A stretch of 64,000 nucleotides of DNA from DASUPK01 sp963801055 (GTDB lineage: Bacteria > Actinomycetota > Thermoleophilia > Solirubrobacterales > 70-9): contig CAWDDE010000003.1 in assembly GCA_963801055.1 (NCBI GenBank), positions 342,458 through 406,457 of the forward strand, read 5' to 3'. The notes under the pieces were generated by a model, which did not search any database, had not been told where the DNA came from, and was given only the letters and a program-made list of their open reading frames with translations. Position numbers and translations under genes: made by a program. This document shows positions 15,523 to 24,406 of this stretch, one piece after another (position 1 is the first letter of the stretch; every line of letters starts with the position of its first letter).

Positions 15523-17529
15523 TCACGAGCTCTGCAGGAGGAAGTAGAGGCCGAGCCCGGCGAAGCCGGTGACCAGGAGCAGGGCGTAAGAGCGCAGGTA
15601 GCCCGACTGGGCGCCGCGAACGCCGGCGCTGGCGCCCCGGACCAGGTCGGTTGCGCCGACGACCAGGCCCTGGATGACGTAGCGCTCGAAGGTCGAGTTC
15701 GCCCAGCGGCCAACGGCAAGCGACGGGCGCACGACCAGGATGTCGATCGCCTCGTCGAAGTACCACTTGCGCTCGAGGAAGTCGTGCTCCCACGAGAAAC
15801 GCTTCTGAAGGGCCGCCGTCCAGCCGCGGTTGCGCAGGTACGCGTAGTAGGCGATCGCGATGCCGAGCACCGAGATCAGCCCGCCGATCAGCAGGCCCCG
15901 ATAGGCCGCGGTGGTGCTCGGCCCCTGCTCATAGAGCCTCGAGTCGAGGAAGGACCCGTGCAGGAACCGGTGGACGACGTCGTCGACGCCGGGGATCTGC
16001 ACGAATCCGGCGAAAAGCGCCCCGAAGGCCAGGACGCTCATCGCGATCTTCATCGGCCACTCTCGCTCGGCGATCTGGTGGCTCGGCCCGGGGAAGCCGA
16101 TGTCGGTGTCCTCCTTCTCGCCCGACGCCGGGTTCTCGGGCTCGGCGTGGTGGATATGCCCCTGCTCGAGCTCGCGGGCCTCCTCGACGGGTTCGCCGAA
16201 GACCACGCGGAAGCCGATCCGGAACGCGTAGAAGGCCGTCAGCAGCGCCCCGATGTAGCCGCCGATGGTGAAGATCACGTAGAAGCCGCCCCGGTAAGCG
16301 GCGAAGTCGAGGATCTCGTCCTTCGAGAACCATCCCGAGGTGAGCGGGAAGGCAGCGAGCGCCAGGGCGCCGATCAGCAGCATGGCGGAGGTGAACGGCA
16401 TCGCCCTGCGGAAGCCGCCCATCCTGTCGATGTTCTGGCGGTTCGCCATCGCGCCGATCACCGATCCGGCTGCCATGAAGAGAAGCGCCTTGAAGAAGGC
16501 GTGGGTCATCAGGTGGAAGAGGCCCTCCGAGTAGGCCCCGATCCCGACCCCGACGAACATGTAGCCGATCTGACTCATGGTCGAGTAGGCGATGATTCGC
16601 TTCAGGTCGGTGACGACCAGCGCGATCGTCGCCGCGATCAGGAGAGTGGCGAGCCCGATGAAGGCTGCGATGTCGGCGGCGGTCAGCCCGATCTCGAAGA
16701 GCGGGTGGAAGCGGGCGATCAGGTAGACGCCGGCGGTCACCATCGTCGCGGCATGGATCAGGGCAGAGACCGGAGTCGGACCTTCCATCGCGTCCGGGAG
16801 CCAGGTGTGCAGGGGGACCTGCGCGGATTTGGCGATGGCCCCGACAAGCAGCAGCAGGCAGATCGCGATCACGACGCCCTGGTTGGTGTGGAACGTGTCA
16901 GGTGCCTTGCTGAAGATCGAGAGCAGGTCGAAGGTGCCCAGCTCCCGGAAGATGAACAAGGCAGCGAGCACCATGCCGACGTCGCCGATCACGTTGATGA
17001 CGAAGGCCTTCATGCCGGCTCTGGTCGCAGTGGTGCGCCGGAACCAGAAGCTGATCAGCGCGTAGGAGGCGAAGCCGACGAAGGCCCAGCCGACGATCAG
17101 CAGAACCAGGTTGCCGGCCAGAACCAGCAGCAGCATCGAGAAGACGAAGAAGTTCAGGTACGCGAAGAACCGGTTGAAGCCGCGGTCCGAGGTCATGTAG
17201 CTGATCGAGTAGAGGTGGATCAGCGCCGAGACCCCGCTGACGATCAGGCACATGTAGACCGAGAGCGGGTCGACCAGAACGTTGAGCTGGATGTTGAGGC
17301 CCGCCGCGCTCGCGTAGTCGTAGAGGGAGGAGGTGTGCTGGCGGGCGTCGACCGGGTCGCCCAGGATCTGAACCAGCGCACCGATCGAGGCCAAGAACGA
17401 GAGGGCGATCATCGCCGTGCCGATCCATCCCGCGCTCCGGCTCGGGAGGAATCGCCAGCCGAGGCTGATGATCAGCGTCCCCGCGAGCGGGAAGGCGAGC
17501 ACCAACCAGCCGTACGCGGTTGCCGGCAA
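15523..17529 (-). CDS. nuoL: NADH-quinone oxidoreductase subunit L
   Basis: 668 residues, the longest antiporter-like subunit, with the extra C-terminal helix that runs along the membrane arm. Motifs seen: GWAFVGFASYALISFWFRR, AQVPLHTWLPDAMEGPTPVS, KRIIAYSTMSQIGYMFVG, and LTSGWFSKDEILD. A hydrophilic loop around EPENPASGEKEDTDIG, facing the solvent, is rich in acidic residues. Three bases separate it from nuoK. Confidence 0.97.
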   Translation of the reverse strand: MPATAYGWLVLAFPLAGTLIISLGWRFLPSRSAGWIGTAMIALSFLASIGALVQILGDPVDARQHTSSLYDYASAAGLNIQLNVLVDPLSVYMCLIVSGVSALIHLYSISYMTSDRGFNRFFAYLNFFVFSMLLLVLAGNLVLLIVGWAFVGFASYALISFWFRRTTATRAGMKAFVINVIGDVGMVLAALFIFRELGTFDLLSIFSKAPDTFHTNQGVVIAICLLLLVGAIAKSAQVPLHTWLPDAMEGPTPVSALIHAATMVTAGVYLIARFHPLFEIGLTAADIAAFIGLATLLIAATIALVVTDLKRIIAYSTMSQIGYMFVGVGIGAYSEGLFHLMTHAFFKALLFMAAGSVIGAMANRQNIDRMGGFRRAMPFTSAMLLIGALALAAFPLTSGWFSKDEILDFAAYRGGFYVIFTIGGYIGALLTAFYAFRIGFRVVFGEPVEEARELEQGHIHHAEPENPASGEKEDTDIGFPGPSHQIAEREWPMKIAMSVLAFGALFAGFVQIPGVDDVVHRFLHGSFLDSRLYEQGPSTTAAYRGLLIGGLISVLGIAIAYYAYLRNRGWTAALQKRFSWEHDFLERKWYFDEAIDILVVRPSLAVGRWANSTFERYVIQGLVVGATDLVRGASAGVRGAQSGYLRSYALLLVTGFAGLGLYFLLQSS

Positions 17530-17532
17530 GCC

Positions 17533-17832
17533 CTAACCCCTGAGGGTGCGCAGGTCGTCGACGTTGAGCGGGATGCGGCGCCGGTAGGCCGCGACGATGA
17601 TGCCCAGCCCGACCACCACCTCGCAGGCGGCGATCACCATCACGATCAGTGCGAAGACCTGTCCGTCCTGGTTGCCGAGGGACCGGGAGAAGGCGAGCAG
17701 CGCCAGGTTGCCGGCGTTCAGCATCAGCTCGAGGCAGAGCAGAATCACCAGGGGGCTGCGCCGCAGCAGGACGCCGGAGACGCCGACCGCGAAGAGGAGC
17801 GCGGAGAGAACGAGATACCAGGTGATGTCCAT
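17533..17832 (-). CDS. nuoK: NADH-quinone oxidoreductase subunit K
   Basis: 99 residues, three membrane helices, the usual NuoK length. The two conserved membrane glutamates are visible in LCLELMLNAGNLAL and VIAACEVVVGLGIIV; these are needed for proton translocation. It shares one base with the end of nuoJ. Confidence 0.96.
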   Translation of the reverse strand: MDITWYLVLSALLFAVGVSGVLLRRSPLVILLCLELMLNAGNLALLAFSRSLGNQDGQVFALIVMVIAACEVVVGLGIIVAAYRRRIPLNVDDLRTLRG

Positions 17833-18368
17833 CAGGCCGTCTCCTGGGGGGCGTTGGCCTCACCGCTGCGGTGGCGGCCTGCCAGGACGACGGCGCCGAC
17901 GGCGGCCACCAGCAGGAGAAGCGAGGCGGCCTCGAAGGCGATCAGGAAGCGCTCCAGGAGGAGCTTGCCGATCGCCGAGGGCGAGCCGAAGCCGAGCTCG
18001 ACCGTCGGGCCACGCGTGTCGATCGCCTGCAGGCCGGAGCCGGTGATCGCGATCGCCAACTCGACGAAGAGCGCGATGCCGAGCAGCGGCGCGATGAAGC
18101 GCTGACCCGCGATCGGCTCCCAGAGGGGCTCGTCGACGTTGCCGACATACGCCGCGACGAAGACGTAGAGCACCATCACGGCACCGGCGTAGACGACGAT
18201 CTGCGCGGCCGCCAGGAACTCCCCCTGTAGCAGCAGGAAGAGTCCGGCCAGCGAGATCAGATGGACGATCAGGGCGAGGACGCTGTAGAACGGATTGCGG
18301 AGAGCGATCACCGCGATCGCGCCGCCGAGGCAGCCGATCGCCCCGAGGAAGAAGCAGACCTGCGTCAC
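17832..18368 (-). CDS. nuoJ: NADH-quinone oxidoreductase subunit J
   Basis: 178 residues with five hydrophobic helices. AQIVVYAGAVMVLYVFVAAY is the conserved NuoJ third helix that contains the pi-bulge linked to proton pumping. The gene starts four bases inside the end of nuoI (ATGA overlap) and ends one base inside nuoK. Confidence 0.95.
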   Translation of the reverse strand: MTQVCFFLGAIGCLGGAIAVIALRNPFYSVLALIVHLISLAGLFLLLQGEFLAAAQIVVYAGAVMVLYVFVAAYVGNVDEPLWEPIAGQRFIAPLLGIALFVELAIAITGSGLQAIDTRGPTVELGFGSPSAIGKLLLERFLIAFEAASLLLLVAAVGAVVLAGRHRSGEANAPQETA

Positions 18369-18943
18369 TCACCCTCCCGGCGCAGCGGAGTGCGGTCGAT
18401 CGGCTCCGCGAGCAGCATCTCCTTGGTGAAGATCAGGTCCGCGCGGTTGTAGTCGGACATCTCGTAGTCGTGGCCCATCGTGATCGCGTCGAAGGGGCAG
18501 GCCACCTCGCAGTAGCCGCAGAAGATGCAGCGGGAGAGGTTGATCTCGTAGACCTCGGCGTAGCGCTCGCCGGCGGAGATCCGGTGGTCCGGGTCGTTCT
18601 CGGCCGCGACCACCCTGATGCAGTCCGCCGGACAGGCGGCGGCGCAGAGCGAGCAGCCGACGCACTTCTCGAGCCCGGTGTCCTCGAAGCGATGCAGCTT
18701 GTGGCGGCCGCGGAAGCGCGGGTAGACCGGCGTCTTCTCCTCCGGGTACTGGATCGTGACGGGCCCCTCGAGGACCCGCCCGAAGGTGGTGCGCAGCCCG
18801 CGCAGCGTCTCGCCGAAGGCCCGGTAGGCGCCGCCGACGCCCCCCGGCTTCGGGCCGCGCTGGACGGAGATCACGTCCTCGTGGTTCTCCAGGTAGGGGA
18901 AGTCGGTCCAGTCGGTCTTCTCGGTGTTGAGCCTCGCCTCCAT
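18365..18943 (-). CDS. nuoI: NADH-quinone oxidoreductase subunit I
   Basis: 192 residues. Two ferredoxin-type motifs, CVGCSLCAAACPADC and CIFCGYCEVACPFDA, bind clusters N6a and N6b, which pass electrons toward NuoB. The order of subunits and the TGATG overlap with nuoH are standard. A short basic/acidic tail follows the second cluster domain. Confidence 0.97.
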   Translation of the reverse strand: MEARLNTEKTDWTDFPYLENHEDVISVQRGPKPGGVGGAYRAFGETLRGLRTTFGRVLEGPVTIQYPEEKTPVYPRFRGRHKLHRFEDTGLEKCVGCSLCAAACPADCIRVVAAENDPDHRISAGERYAEVYEINLSRCIFCGYCEVACPFDAITMGHDYEMSDYNRADLIFTKEMLLAEPIDRTPLRREGE

Positions 18944-19944
18944 CAGCTCACCGTCACGATCACCGCGGTGACCAGGATGTTGAGCGTCGCCAGCGGCAGC
19001 ATCACCTTCCAGCCCAGCGACATCAGCTGGTCGTAGCGGAGCCGGGGCAGGGTCGCGCGGATCCAGATGAAGAAGGCGACCAGGGTGAGCGTCTTCAGCA
19101 CCATCCAGATCGGGTCGAGCCAGCCGGGGCCGGGGCCCATCCAGCCGCCGAGGAAGAAGGTGACGGCGATCCCCGAGACGACGAACATCTCCAGGTACTC
19201 GGCGAGCAGGTAGGAGCCGAACCGCATCCCGCCGTACTCGGTCATGTAGCCCTGCACGAGCTCAGCGTCCGCCTCGGGCAGGTCGAAGGGCGCGCGGTTC
19301 GTCTCGGCGAAGCCCGCGACCATGAAGATCAGGAAGCCGATGATCTGGGGGACGATGTTCCAGATCGAGCCCTGGCCGTCGACGATGCTGGTCAGCGAGA
19401 GGGATCCGGTCATCATCACCACGCCGAGCAGGGCGAGGCCCATCGAGACCTCGTAGGAGATCAACTGCGCGGCCGAGCGCATGGCGCCGAGGAAGCTGTA
19501 CTTCGAGCCAGAGGACCAGCCGGCGAGCAGCAGGCCGTAGAACGAGATCGAGCTGAAGGCGAAGAAGTAGAGGACCCCGATCGAGACGTCGATCCCGTAG
19601 AGCCCGATCCCATCCTGGACGTTGCCGAAGGGCAGGATCGCCAGGGTGATGATCCCCGAGAAGATCACGATCGCTGGGGCAATCGCATAGAGGAACGGCA
19701 CGGCGGCCTGCGGCCTGAACATCTCCTTGCCGGCGAGCTTGACGATGTCCGCCAGCGGCTGGACCAGCCCGACCGGGCCGACCCGGTTCGGGCCATAGCG
19801 GTTCTGGAAGCGGCCGATCAGCTTGCGCTCGACGACCGTCAGCACCGGGACGATCAGGAAGACCCCGAGGAAGATGACGATCGACTTGACGACCATCACC
19901 CAGGTCGCCTCGACATAGTTGACGTCGGCGAGGGGGACGCTCAT
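18943..19944 (-). CDS. nuoH: NADH-quinone oxidoreductase subunit H
   Basis: 333 residues, eight membrane helices, forming the quinone-chamber junction with NuoB and NuoD. Seen: GRFQNRYGPNRVGPVGLVQP, ETNRAPFDLPEADAELVQGY, with the conserved acidic loop, and RATLPRLRYDQLMSLGWK. The start overlaps nuoG by four bases. Confidence 0.97.
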   Translation of the reverse strand: MSVPLADVNYVEATWVMVVKSIVIFLGVFLIVPVLTVVERKLIGRFQNRYGPNRVGPVGLVQPLADIVKLAGKEMFRPQAAVPFLYAIAPAIVIFSGIITLAILPFGNVQDGIGLYGIDVSIGVLYFFAFSSISFYGLLLAGWSSGSKYSFLGAMRSAAQLISYEVSMGLALLGVVMMTGSLSLTSIVDGQGSIWNIVPQIIGFLIFMVAGFAETNRAPFDLPEADAELVQGYMTEYGGMRFGSYLLAEYLEMFVVSGIAVTFFLGGWMGPGPGWLDPIWMVLKTLTLVAFFIWIRATLPRLRYDQLMSLGWKVMLPLATLNILVTAVIVTVS

Positions 19945-22380
19945 CGCTTCTCCACCTCGATTCGCGGCGCGACGCCGTTGGTCAGCAGGTTCGCGTTGGC
20001 CTCGTCCGTTCCCTCGATCAGGAAGGCCGCGCCCTCCCGCATCCGCTCGCGGATCGTGACGGTGGCCTCGACGCTGTGGCCGTTGACGGAGACCGTCACC
20101 TCGTCGCCGTTGGCGAGCTCGAGGCCTTCGGCGTCCTTGGCGGCCAGCTCCAGCTTCTGCTTCGGCATCAGGAAGCGGAGCGCCGGATTCCGCCCGGTCA
20201 CGTCGGCGGCCCAGAGGTCGCGGTAGGTGCCGAGCAGGAGCCCCTCACCGTCAGCACTGTGGTCCGGCCGGGAGGTACTGCGCCTCTCGGCGGCCGGTGG
20301 AGTCCAGGACCGCCCCGGAGGCCTCTCGCCCCAGCGGATGCCCGTGCCGCCGATCTCCTCGTAGGTGAGGCCGTCGTAGAACGGGACCTCGGCGGTGAGG
20401 GCGGCGAAGACGTCCGCGGGCGCGTCGGCGCCGATACCGGCGCCGAGCTCGGCGGCGACCGCGTCGAGGAAGCGCCAGGCCGGGATCATCCCGTCGGGCA
20501 GCGGGACGTTGCGGCGGAGGCGCTGGAGGCGTCCCTCCGGATGGGTGACCGTCCCCTCCTTCTCGGCGTGGGTCTCGGCCGGGATGACGATGTCCGCGAG
20601 CCGGGTCGACTCGTCCTCGAAGGAGGCGACCGAGACCACGAAGCTGCCGGAGAGGGCCTTCCGCCAGCCGTCGGAGTCGGGGTGGGTGCGAACCGGGTCG
20701 GCGTTGACGAGCAGGAAGGCGCCGAGGTCGTGAGAGGCGAGGCCGTCCTTGATCTGGGCGCTGCCGCGGCCGCCGTCGATGCACACCAGGCCGGGCTTCG
20801 CGCCTGGCAGGCAGCCGGCCTCCCGCAGCCCGCGGGTGTTCGACTCCTCCGGGACCTCGAGCAGGCCCGGCCCGATCCGCTTCTGCATGTCGAGCGCGTG
20901 CGAGCAGGCGTGCAGCGCGTCGACCGCGTCGGGATCGCGCCAGAGCCGCTCGCCCCAGACGATCACCTGGTCGGGGGCATCGCGCAGCGTCTTCGCGATC
21001 GACTTCGTCTCGCTCTCGAATGGCCCGCCGGCGTCGTAGCCATCCGCACCGAGCGCTCCCGCCAGGGCGCGCAGGAATGAGGCCGCCTCACCCGGCGCGT
21101 AGCGGATCGCCTCCTCGGCACCGCCGTCGAGCGCCGCCGGCCGCTCCGAGGCGACCATCAGCTTCGCGCGGGCGCGCCGGACGGCCTTGCGGATCCGGAG
21201 GTCGAGGATCGGCATCTCCTGGAGCGGATCGACCCCGACCACCAGGATCGCGTCGGCGTGATCGAGGTCCGCCATTCGCGCGCTGTGATCCGGCCGGGAC
21301 AGCTCTCCGAGCAGGGCGGGATCGACCGGGTTGGGGGAGCAGTCGACGTTCGAGGACCCGCCGGCCCGGACGATCCGCTGCGCGAGCCATCCCTCCTCGT
21401 TCGAGGTCCCGCCGCCGACAAGCGCCGCCGCGTTCTCGCCGGAGAGGCCAATTGCCTTCGCCACCCGGGAGACGGCCTCGTCCCAGCCGATCGGTGCTGA
21501 GGCTGCCATCGCCCGCGCGGATCATCGGCCGGGTGATCCGCTCGTCCGAGTTGAACATCTGGAAGGCGAAGCGACCCTTGTCGCAGAGCCAGCCGTCGTC
21601 CACTTCGACGTTGTCTCGTGCGTTCACCCTGAGGACGTGCTCGTCGCGTACGGTGAAGCCGACGTTGCACTGGCTCGGGCAGAGGGTGCAGATCGAGCCG
21701 GCCTGCTCGATGTCCCAGGGGCGCGCCCGGAAGCGGTAGGTGTAGGAGGTGAGCGCCCCGACGGGGCAGAGCTCGATGATGTTGCCGTGGAACGGGGCGA
21801 TGTAGGGCCGCTCGTCGAAGGTGCCCACGAAGGTCTTGTCCCCTCGCTCGAGCAGCTGTAGCTGCTCGTCCTCTGCGACCTCCTGGCTGAAGCGGACGCA
21901 GCGGTAACAGAGGATGCAGCGCTCGCGGTCGATCGCCACCAGCGGCGAGAGCTCGAGCGGCTTCTGGAAGTGCCGCTTCCGGTCGGTGAAGCGGCTCTTC
22001 CCGGGGCCCCAGCCCATCGCGATGTCCTGCAGCGGGCACTCCCCGCCCTTGTCGCAGACCGGGCAGTCGAGCGGGTGGTTGATCAACAGGAACTCGACGA
22101 CCGCGTTCTGTGCCTCCTTGACGCGGTCGGTCTGCGTGTAGACAACCATCCCGTCGCGGACCGGCGTCGAGCACGCGGTCTGCAGCTTCGGCATCCCCTC
22201 GATCTCGACCAGGCACATCCGGCAGGCCCCCACCGGGTCCCCGAGCTTCGGGTCGTAGCAGAAGACCGGGATCTCGACGTCGCCCATCTTGGCCGCGTCG
22301 ACGAGGATGGTTCCCTCGGGCGCGGTCACCTCGCGCCCGTCGACGATCAGGCTGACCGCGTTGCGGATCGGGCGAGTCAT
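19941..22380 (-). CDS. nuoG: NADH-quinone oxidoreductase subunit G, interrupted by a frameshift
   Basis: The product is split over two frames. Residues 1 to about 295 (from ATG 22380) carry the 2Fe-2S domain (CYDPKLGDPVGACRMC), the His-Cys3 cluster region (CPVCDKGGECPLQD), the 4Fe-4S pair (CILCYRCVRFSQ, ELCPVGAL) and CTLCPSQCNVG. Near 21490-21515 the reading moves by one base, and the molybdopterin-oxidoreductase-like part (GWDEAVSRVAKAIGL onward, also openable from an ATG at 21509) runs to 19941. Together they make about 815 residues, normal for actinobacterial NuoG. Either a sequence error or a real split; see findings. Confidence 0.88.
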
Positions 22381-23657
22381 GCTGCCAGCGCCTCCGGGAG
22401 GCCGCCCTCGATCGCCTCCATGAACTCGTCACGGAACTTCTGCACCATCGACCCCACCGGCATCGCCATCGAGTCGCCGAGCACGCAGAGGCAGTTGCCG
22501 ATGATGTTCGTCTGCACCGAGGCGGTGGTCTCGAGGTCGATCGGCGTCGCCTCACCGCGGATCATCCGCTCGAGCATCTTCACCGTCCAGTTGGTCCCCT
22601 CCCGGCAGGGCGAGCACTTGCCGCAGGACTCGTGGTGGTAGAAGCGCGCCGTCCGCAGCGCCAGCTCGACGATGCTGGTGCTGTCGTCGAAGACGATGAT
22701 CGAGCCCGAGCCGAGCATCGACCCCGCCTCGGCCATCGCCTCGAAGCTGTAGGGCAGGTCGAGCGCCTCGTCCGGGAGGAGCACGGGCGAGGAGGAACCG
22801 CCGGGGAAGAGGCCCTTGGTCTCGCGGCCGTCGAGCGGGCCGCCAGCGAGGTCGTAGATCAGGCCCCTGGTCGGGACGCCGAGCTCGACCTCGTAGTTGC
22901 CGGGCCTCTTCACGTCGCCGGATACCGAGACGACCTTGGTCCCCGGCGACTGCTCGGTACCGAAGCTCCTGAACCAATCCGCGCCGTTGGCGACGATGTG
23001 CGGGACGTACGAGAGCGTCTCGACGTTGTTGATCAGGGTCGGCCCGTCGTAGAGGCCCTGGACGGCCGGGAAGGGAGGCTTGAGGCGCGGGTTGCCGCGC
23101 TTGCCCTCGAGCGAGTCGAGCAGCGCCGTTTCCTCGCCGCAGATGTAGGCGCCCGCGCCGCGATGCACGACCAGCTCGACCTGCTTCCCGGTGCCGATCA
23201 CATCCTCTCCGAGGAAGGCCGCCTCGTACGCCTCCTCGACGGCCCGCTCGAGGATGTGGGCCTGCAGGTCGTACTCGCCGCGGACGAAGATGAAGCAGCG
23301 GTTCGCGCCGGCGGCGCGGGCGGCGATGACGATCCCTTCGATCAGCTGGTGCGGGTTCTTCTGCATCAGCTCGCGGTCCTTGAAGGCGCCGGGCTCCGAC
23401 TCGTCGGCGTTGCAGCAGAGGTACTTGTCCATGTCCCCGCGTGGCAGGAACGAGGCCTTCTTTCCCATCGAGAAGCCGGCGCCCCCGCGTCCCCGCAACC
23501 CGGATCTCTCGAGCTCCTTGAGGACCTCCTCCGAGGTCATCTGCTTATACGCCTTCTCGATCGACCGGTAGCCGCCGAGCCGGCGGTAGGTCTCGATCGA
23601 GGTCAGCCCGGGCTCGTCGATGTTGCGGAAGAGCACGCGGGTCTCCCGGACCGCCAT
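22377..23657 (-). CDS. nuoF: NADH-quinone oxidoreductase subunit F
   Basis: 426 residues from ATG 23657 (MAVRETRVLFRN), chosen because it overlaps the nuoE stop as TGATG; longer open sequence upstream is a shadow of nuoE. It holds the FMN/NADH site (GRGGAGFSMGKKASFLP, CCNADESEPGAFKDRELM, GAGAYICGEETALLDSLEGK) and the N3 cluster ligands ESCGKCSPCREG with a downstream Cys (GNCLCVLGD). This is the NADH-oxidising subunit of the peripheral arm. Confidence 0.96.
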   Translation of the reverse strand: MAVRETRVLFRNIDEPGLTSIETYRRLGGYRSIEKAYKQMTSEEVLKELERSGLRGRGGAGFSMGKKASFLPRGDMDKYLCCNADESEPGAFKDRELMQKNPHQLIEGIVIAARAAGANRCFIFVRGEYDLQAHILERAVEEAYEAAFLGEDVIGTGKQVELVVHRGAGAYICGEETALLDSLEGKRGNPRLKPPFPAVQGLYDGPTLINNVETLSYVPHIVANGADWFRSFGTEQSPGTKVVSVSGDVKRPGNYEVELGVPTRGLIYDLAGGPLDGRETKGLFPGGSSSPVLLPDEALDLPYSFEAMAEAGSMLGSGSIIVFDDSTSIVELALRTARFYHHESCGKCSPCREGTNWTVKMLERMIRGEATPIDLETTASVQTNIIGNCLCVLGDSMAMPVGSMVQKFRDEFMEAIEGGLPEALAA

Positions 23658-24406
23658 CAGCCGCCCTCCCTCGGGTCCGGGCCGCCCGCGGCGCCGCGGT
23701 TCTCCAGGCGCTTGTCCGGCAGCACGTCTCCGCCGGACCTGAGCTGCTCGACGGCCGCCTCCGCGTCTTCCTCGGTGAGCGGCCCGTAATAGCGCTCGTC
23801 GATTGAGGCCATCGGGGCGAGGTCGCATCCGCCGAGGCATTCGAAGCCCCGAACGAAGAGCTCGCCGTCCTCGGACGTCCCCTGGCCCTGCATCCCGGCC
23901 GTCTGGCAGAACGCCTCGAGCAGGCGGTCCGCGCCGCGCAGCCAGCAGCTGATGTTTGTGCAGACGAGCACCTGGTGCTCGCCCTGCGGCTCGAGCCGGA
24001 AGAGGTCGTAGAAGCTCGCCACCGACTGCAGGTAGCCGGGGGTGACGCCCATTACCGCAGCCGCCTGGTTGATTCCCTCCGGCGTGCACCAGCCGTAACG
24101 CCGCTGCACCGCCCAGAGTGCCGGCATCGCCGCCGAGCGCATGCGCGGGTAGCGCTTCATCGCCCGACGGATCTCCTCCGCCAGCGCCTTCGGAACCTCC
24201 ACCTCGGCGGGCTCGGGGACTGGGGCCGGCTCGCCGTGCGGCTCGCGCTGCTCGTGGGTCGCCTCGAGGACCTCGATCTCATCGGGCGGAATGTCGACCC
24301 CGACCAGCTCCTGTTCGTCGGGCATCGGCGGCGGCTCCGGCGCGTCCAGGATGTGCCCCGGATCGACGGTCCAGGGGCGCTTCCCCTTCGGGATAAGCGG
24401 GCTCAC
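23657..24406 (-). CDS. nuoE: NADH-quinone oxidoreductase subunit E with long N-terminal extension
   Basis: 249 residues from GTG 24404-24406, overlapping the nuoD stop (GTGA). The thioredoxin-like 2Fe-2S domain is in the C-terminal two thirds: CTNISCWLRG gives two cysteines and FECLGGCDLAPM the other two (cluster N1a). Before it lie about 80 residues rich in Pro, Glu and Asp (DAPEPPPMPDEQELVGVDIP) that ordinary NuoE lacks; this segment is probably disordered. Works with NuoF in the NADH dehydrogenase module. Confidence 0.94.
   Translation of the reverse strand: MSPLIPKGKRPWTVDPGHILDAPEPPPMPDEQELVGVDIPPDEIEVLEATHEQREPHGEPAPVPEPAEVEVPKALAEEIRRAMKRYPRMRSAAMPALWAVQRRYGWCTPEGINQAAAVMGVTPGYLQSVASFYDLFRLEPQGEHQVLVCTNISCWLRGADRLLEAFCQTAGMQGQGTSEDGELFVRGFECLGGCDLAPMASIDERYYGPLTEEDAEAAVEQLRSGGDVLPDKRLENRGAAGGPDPREGG

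Noticed and set aside
15784..18105. A 773-codon open frame on the plus strand across nuoL-nuoJ
   Set aside because: It is antisense to conserved Complex I genes and made of Arg, Asp, Glu, Gln and Gly repeats typical of a reverse-strand shadow in GC-rich DNA.
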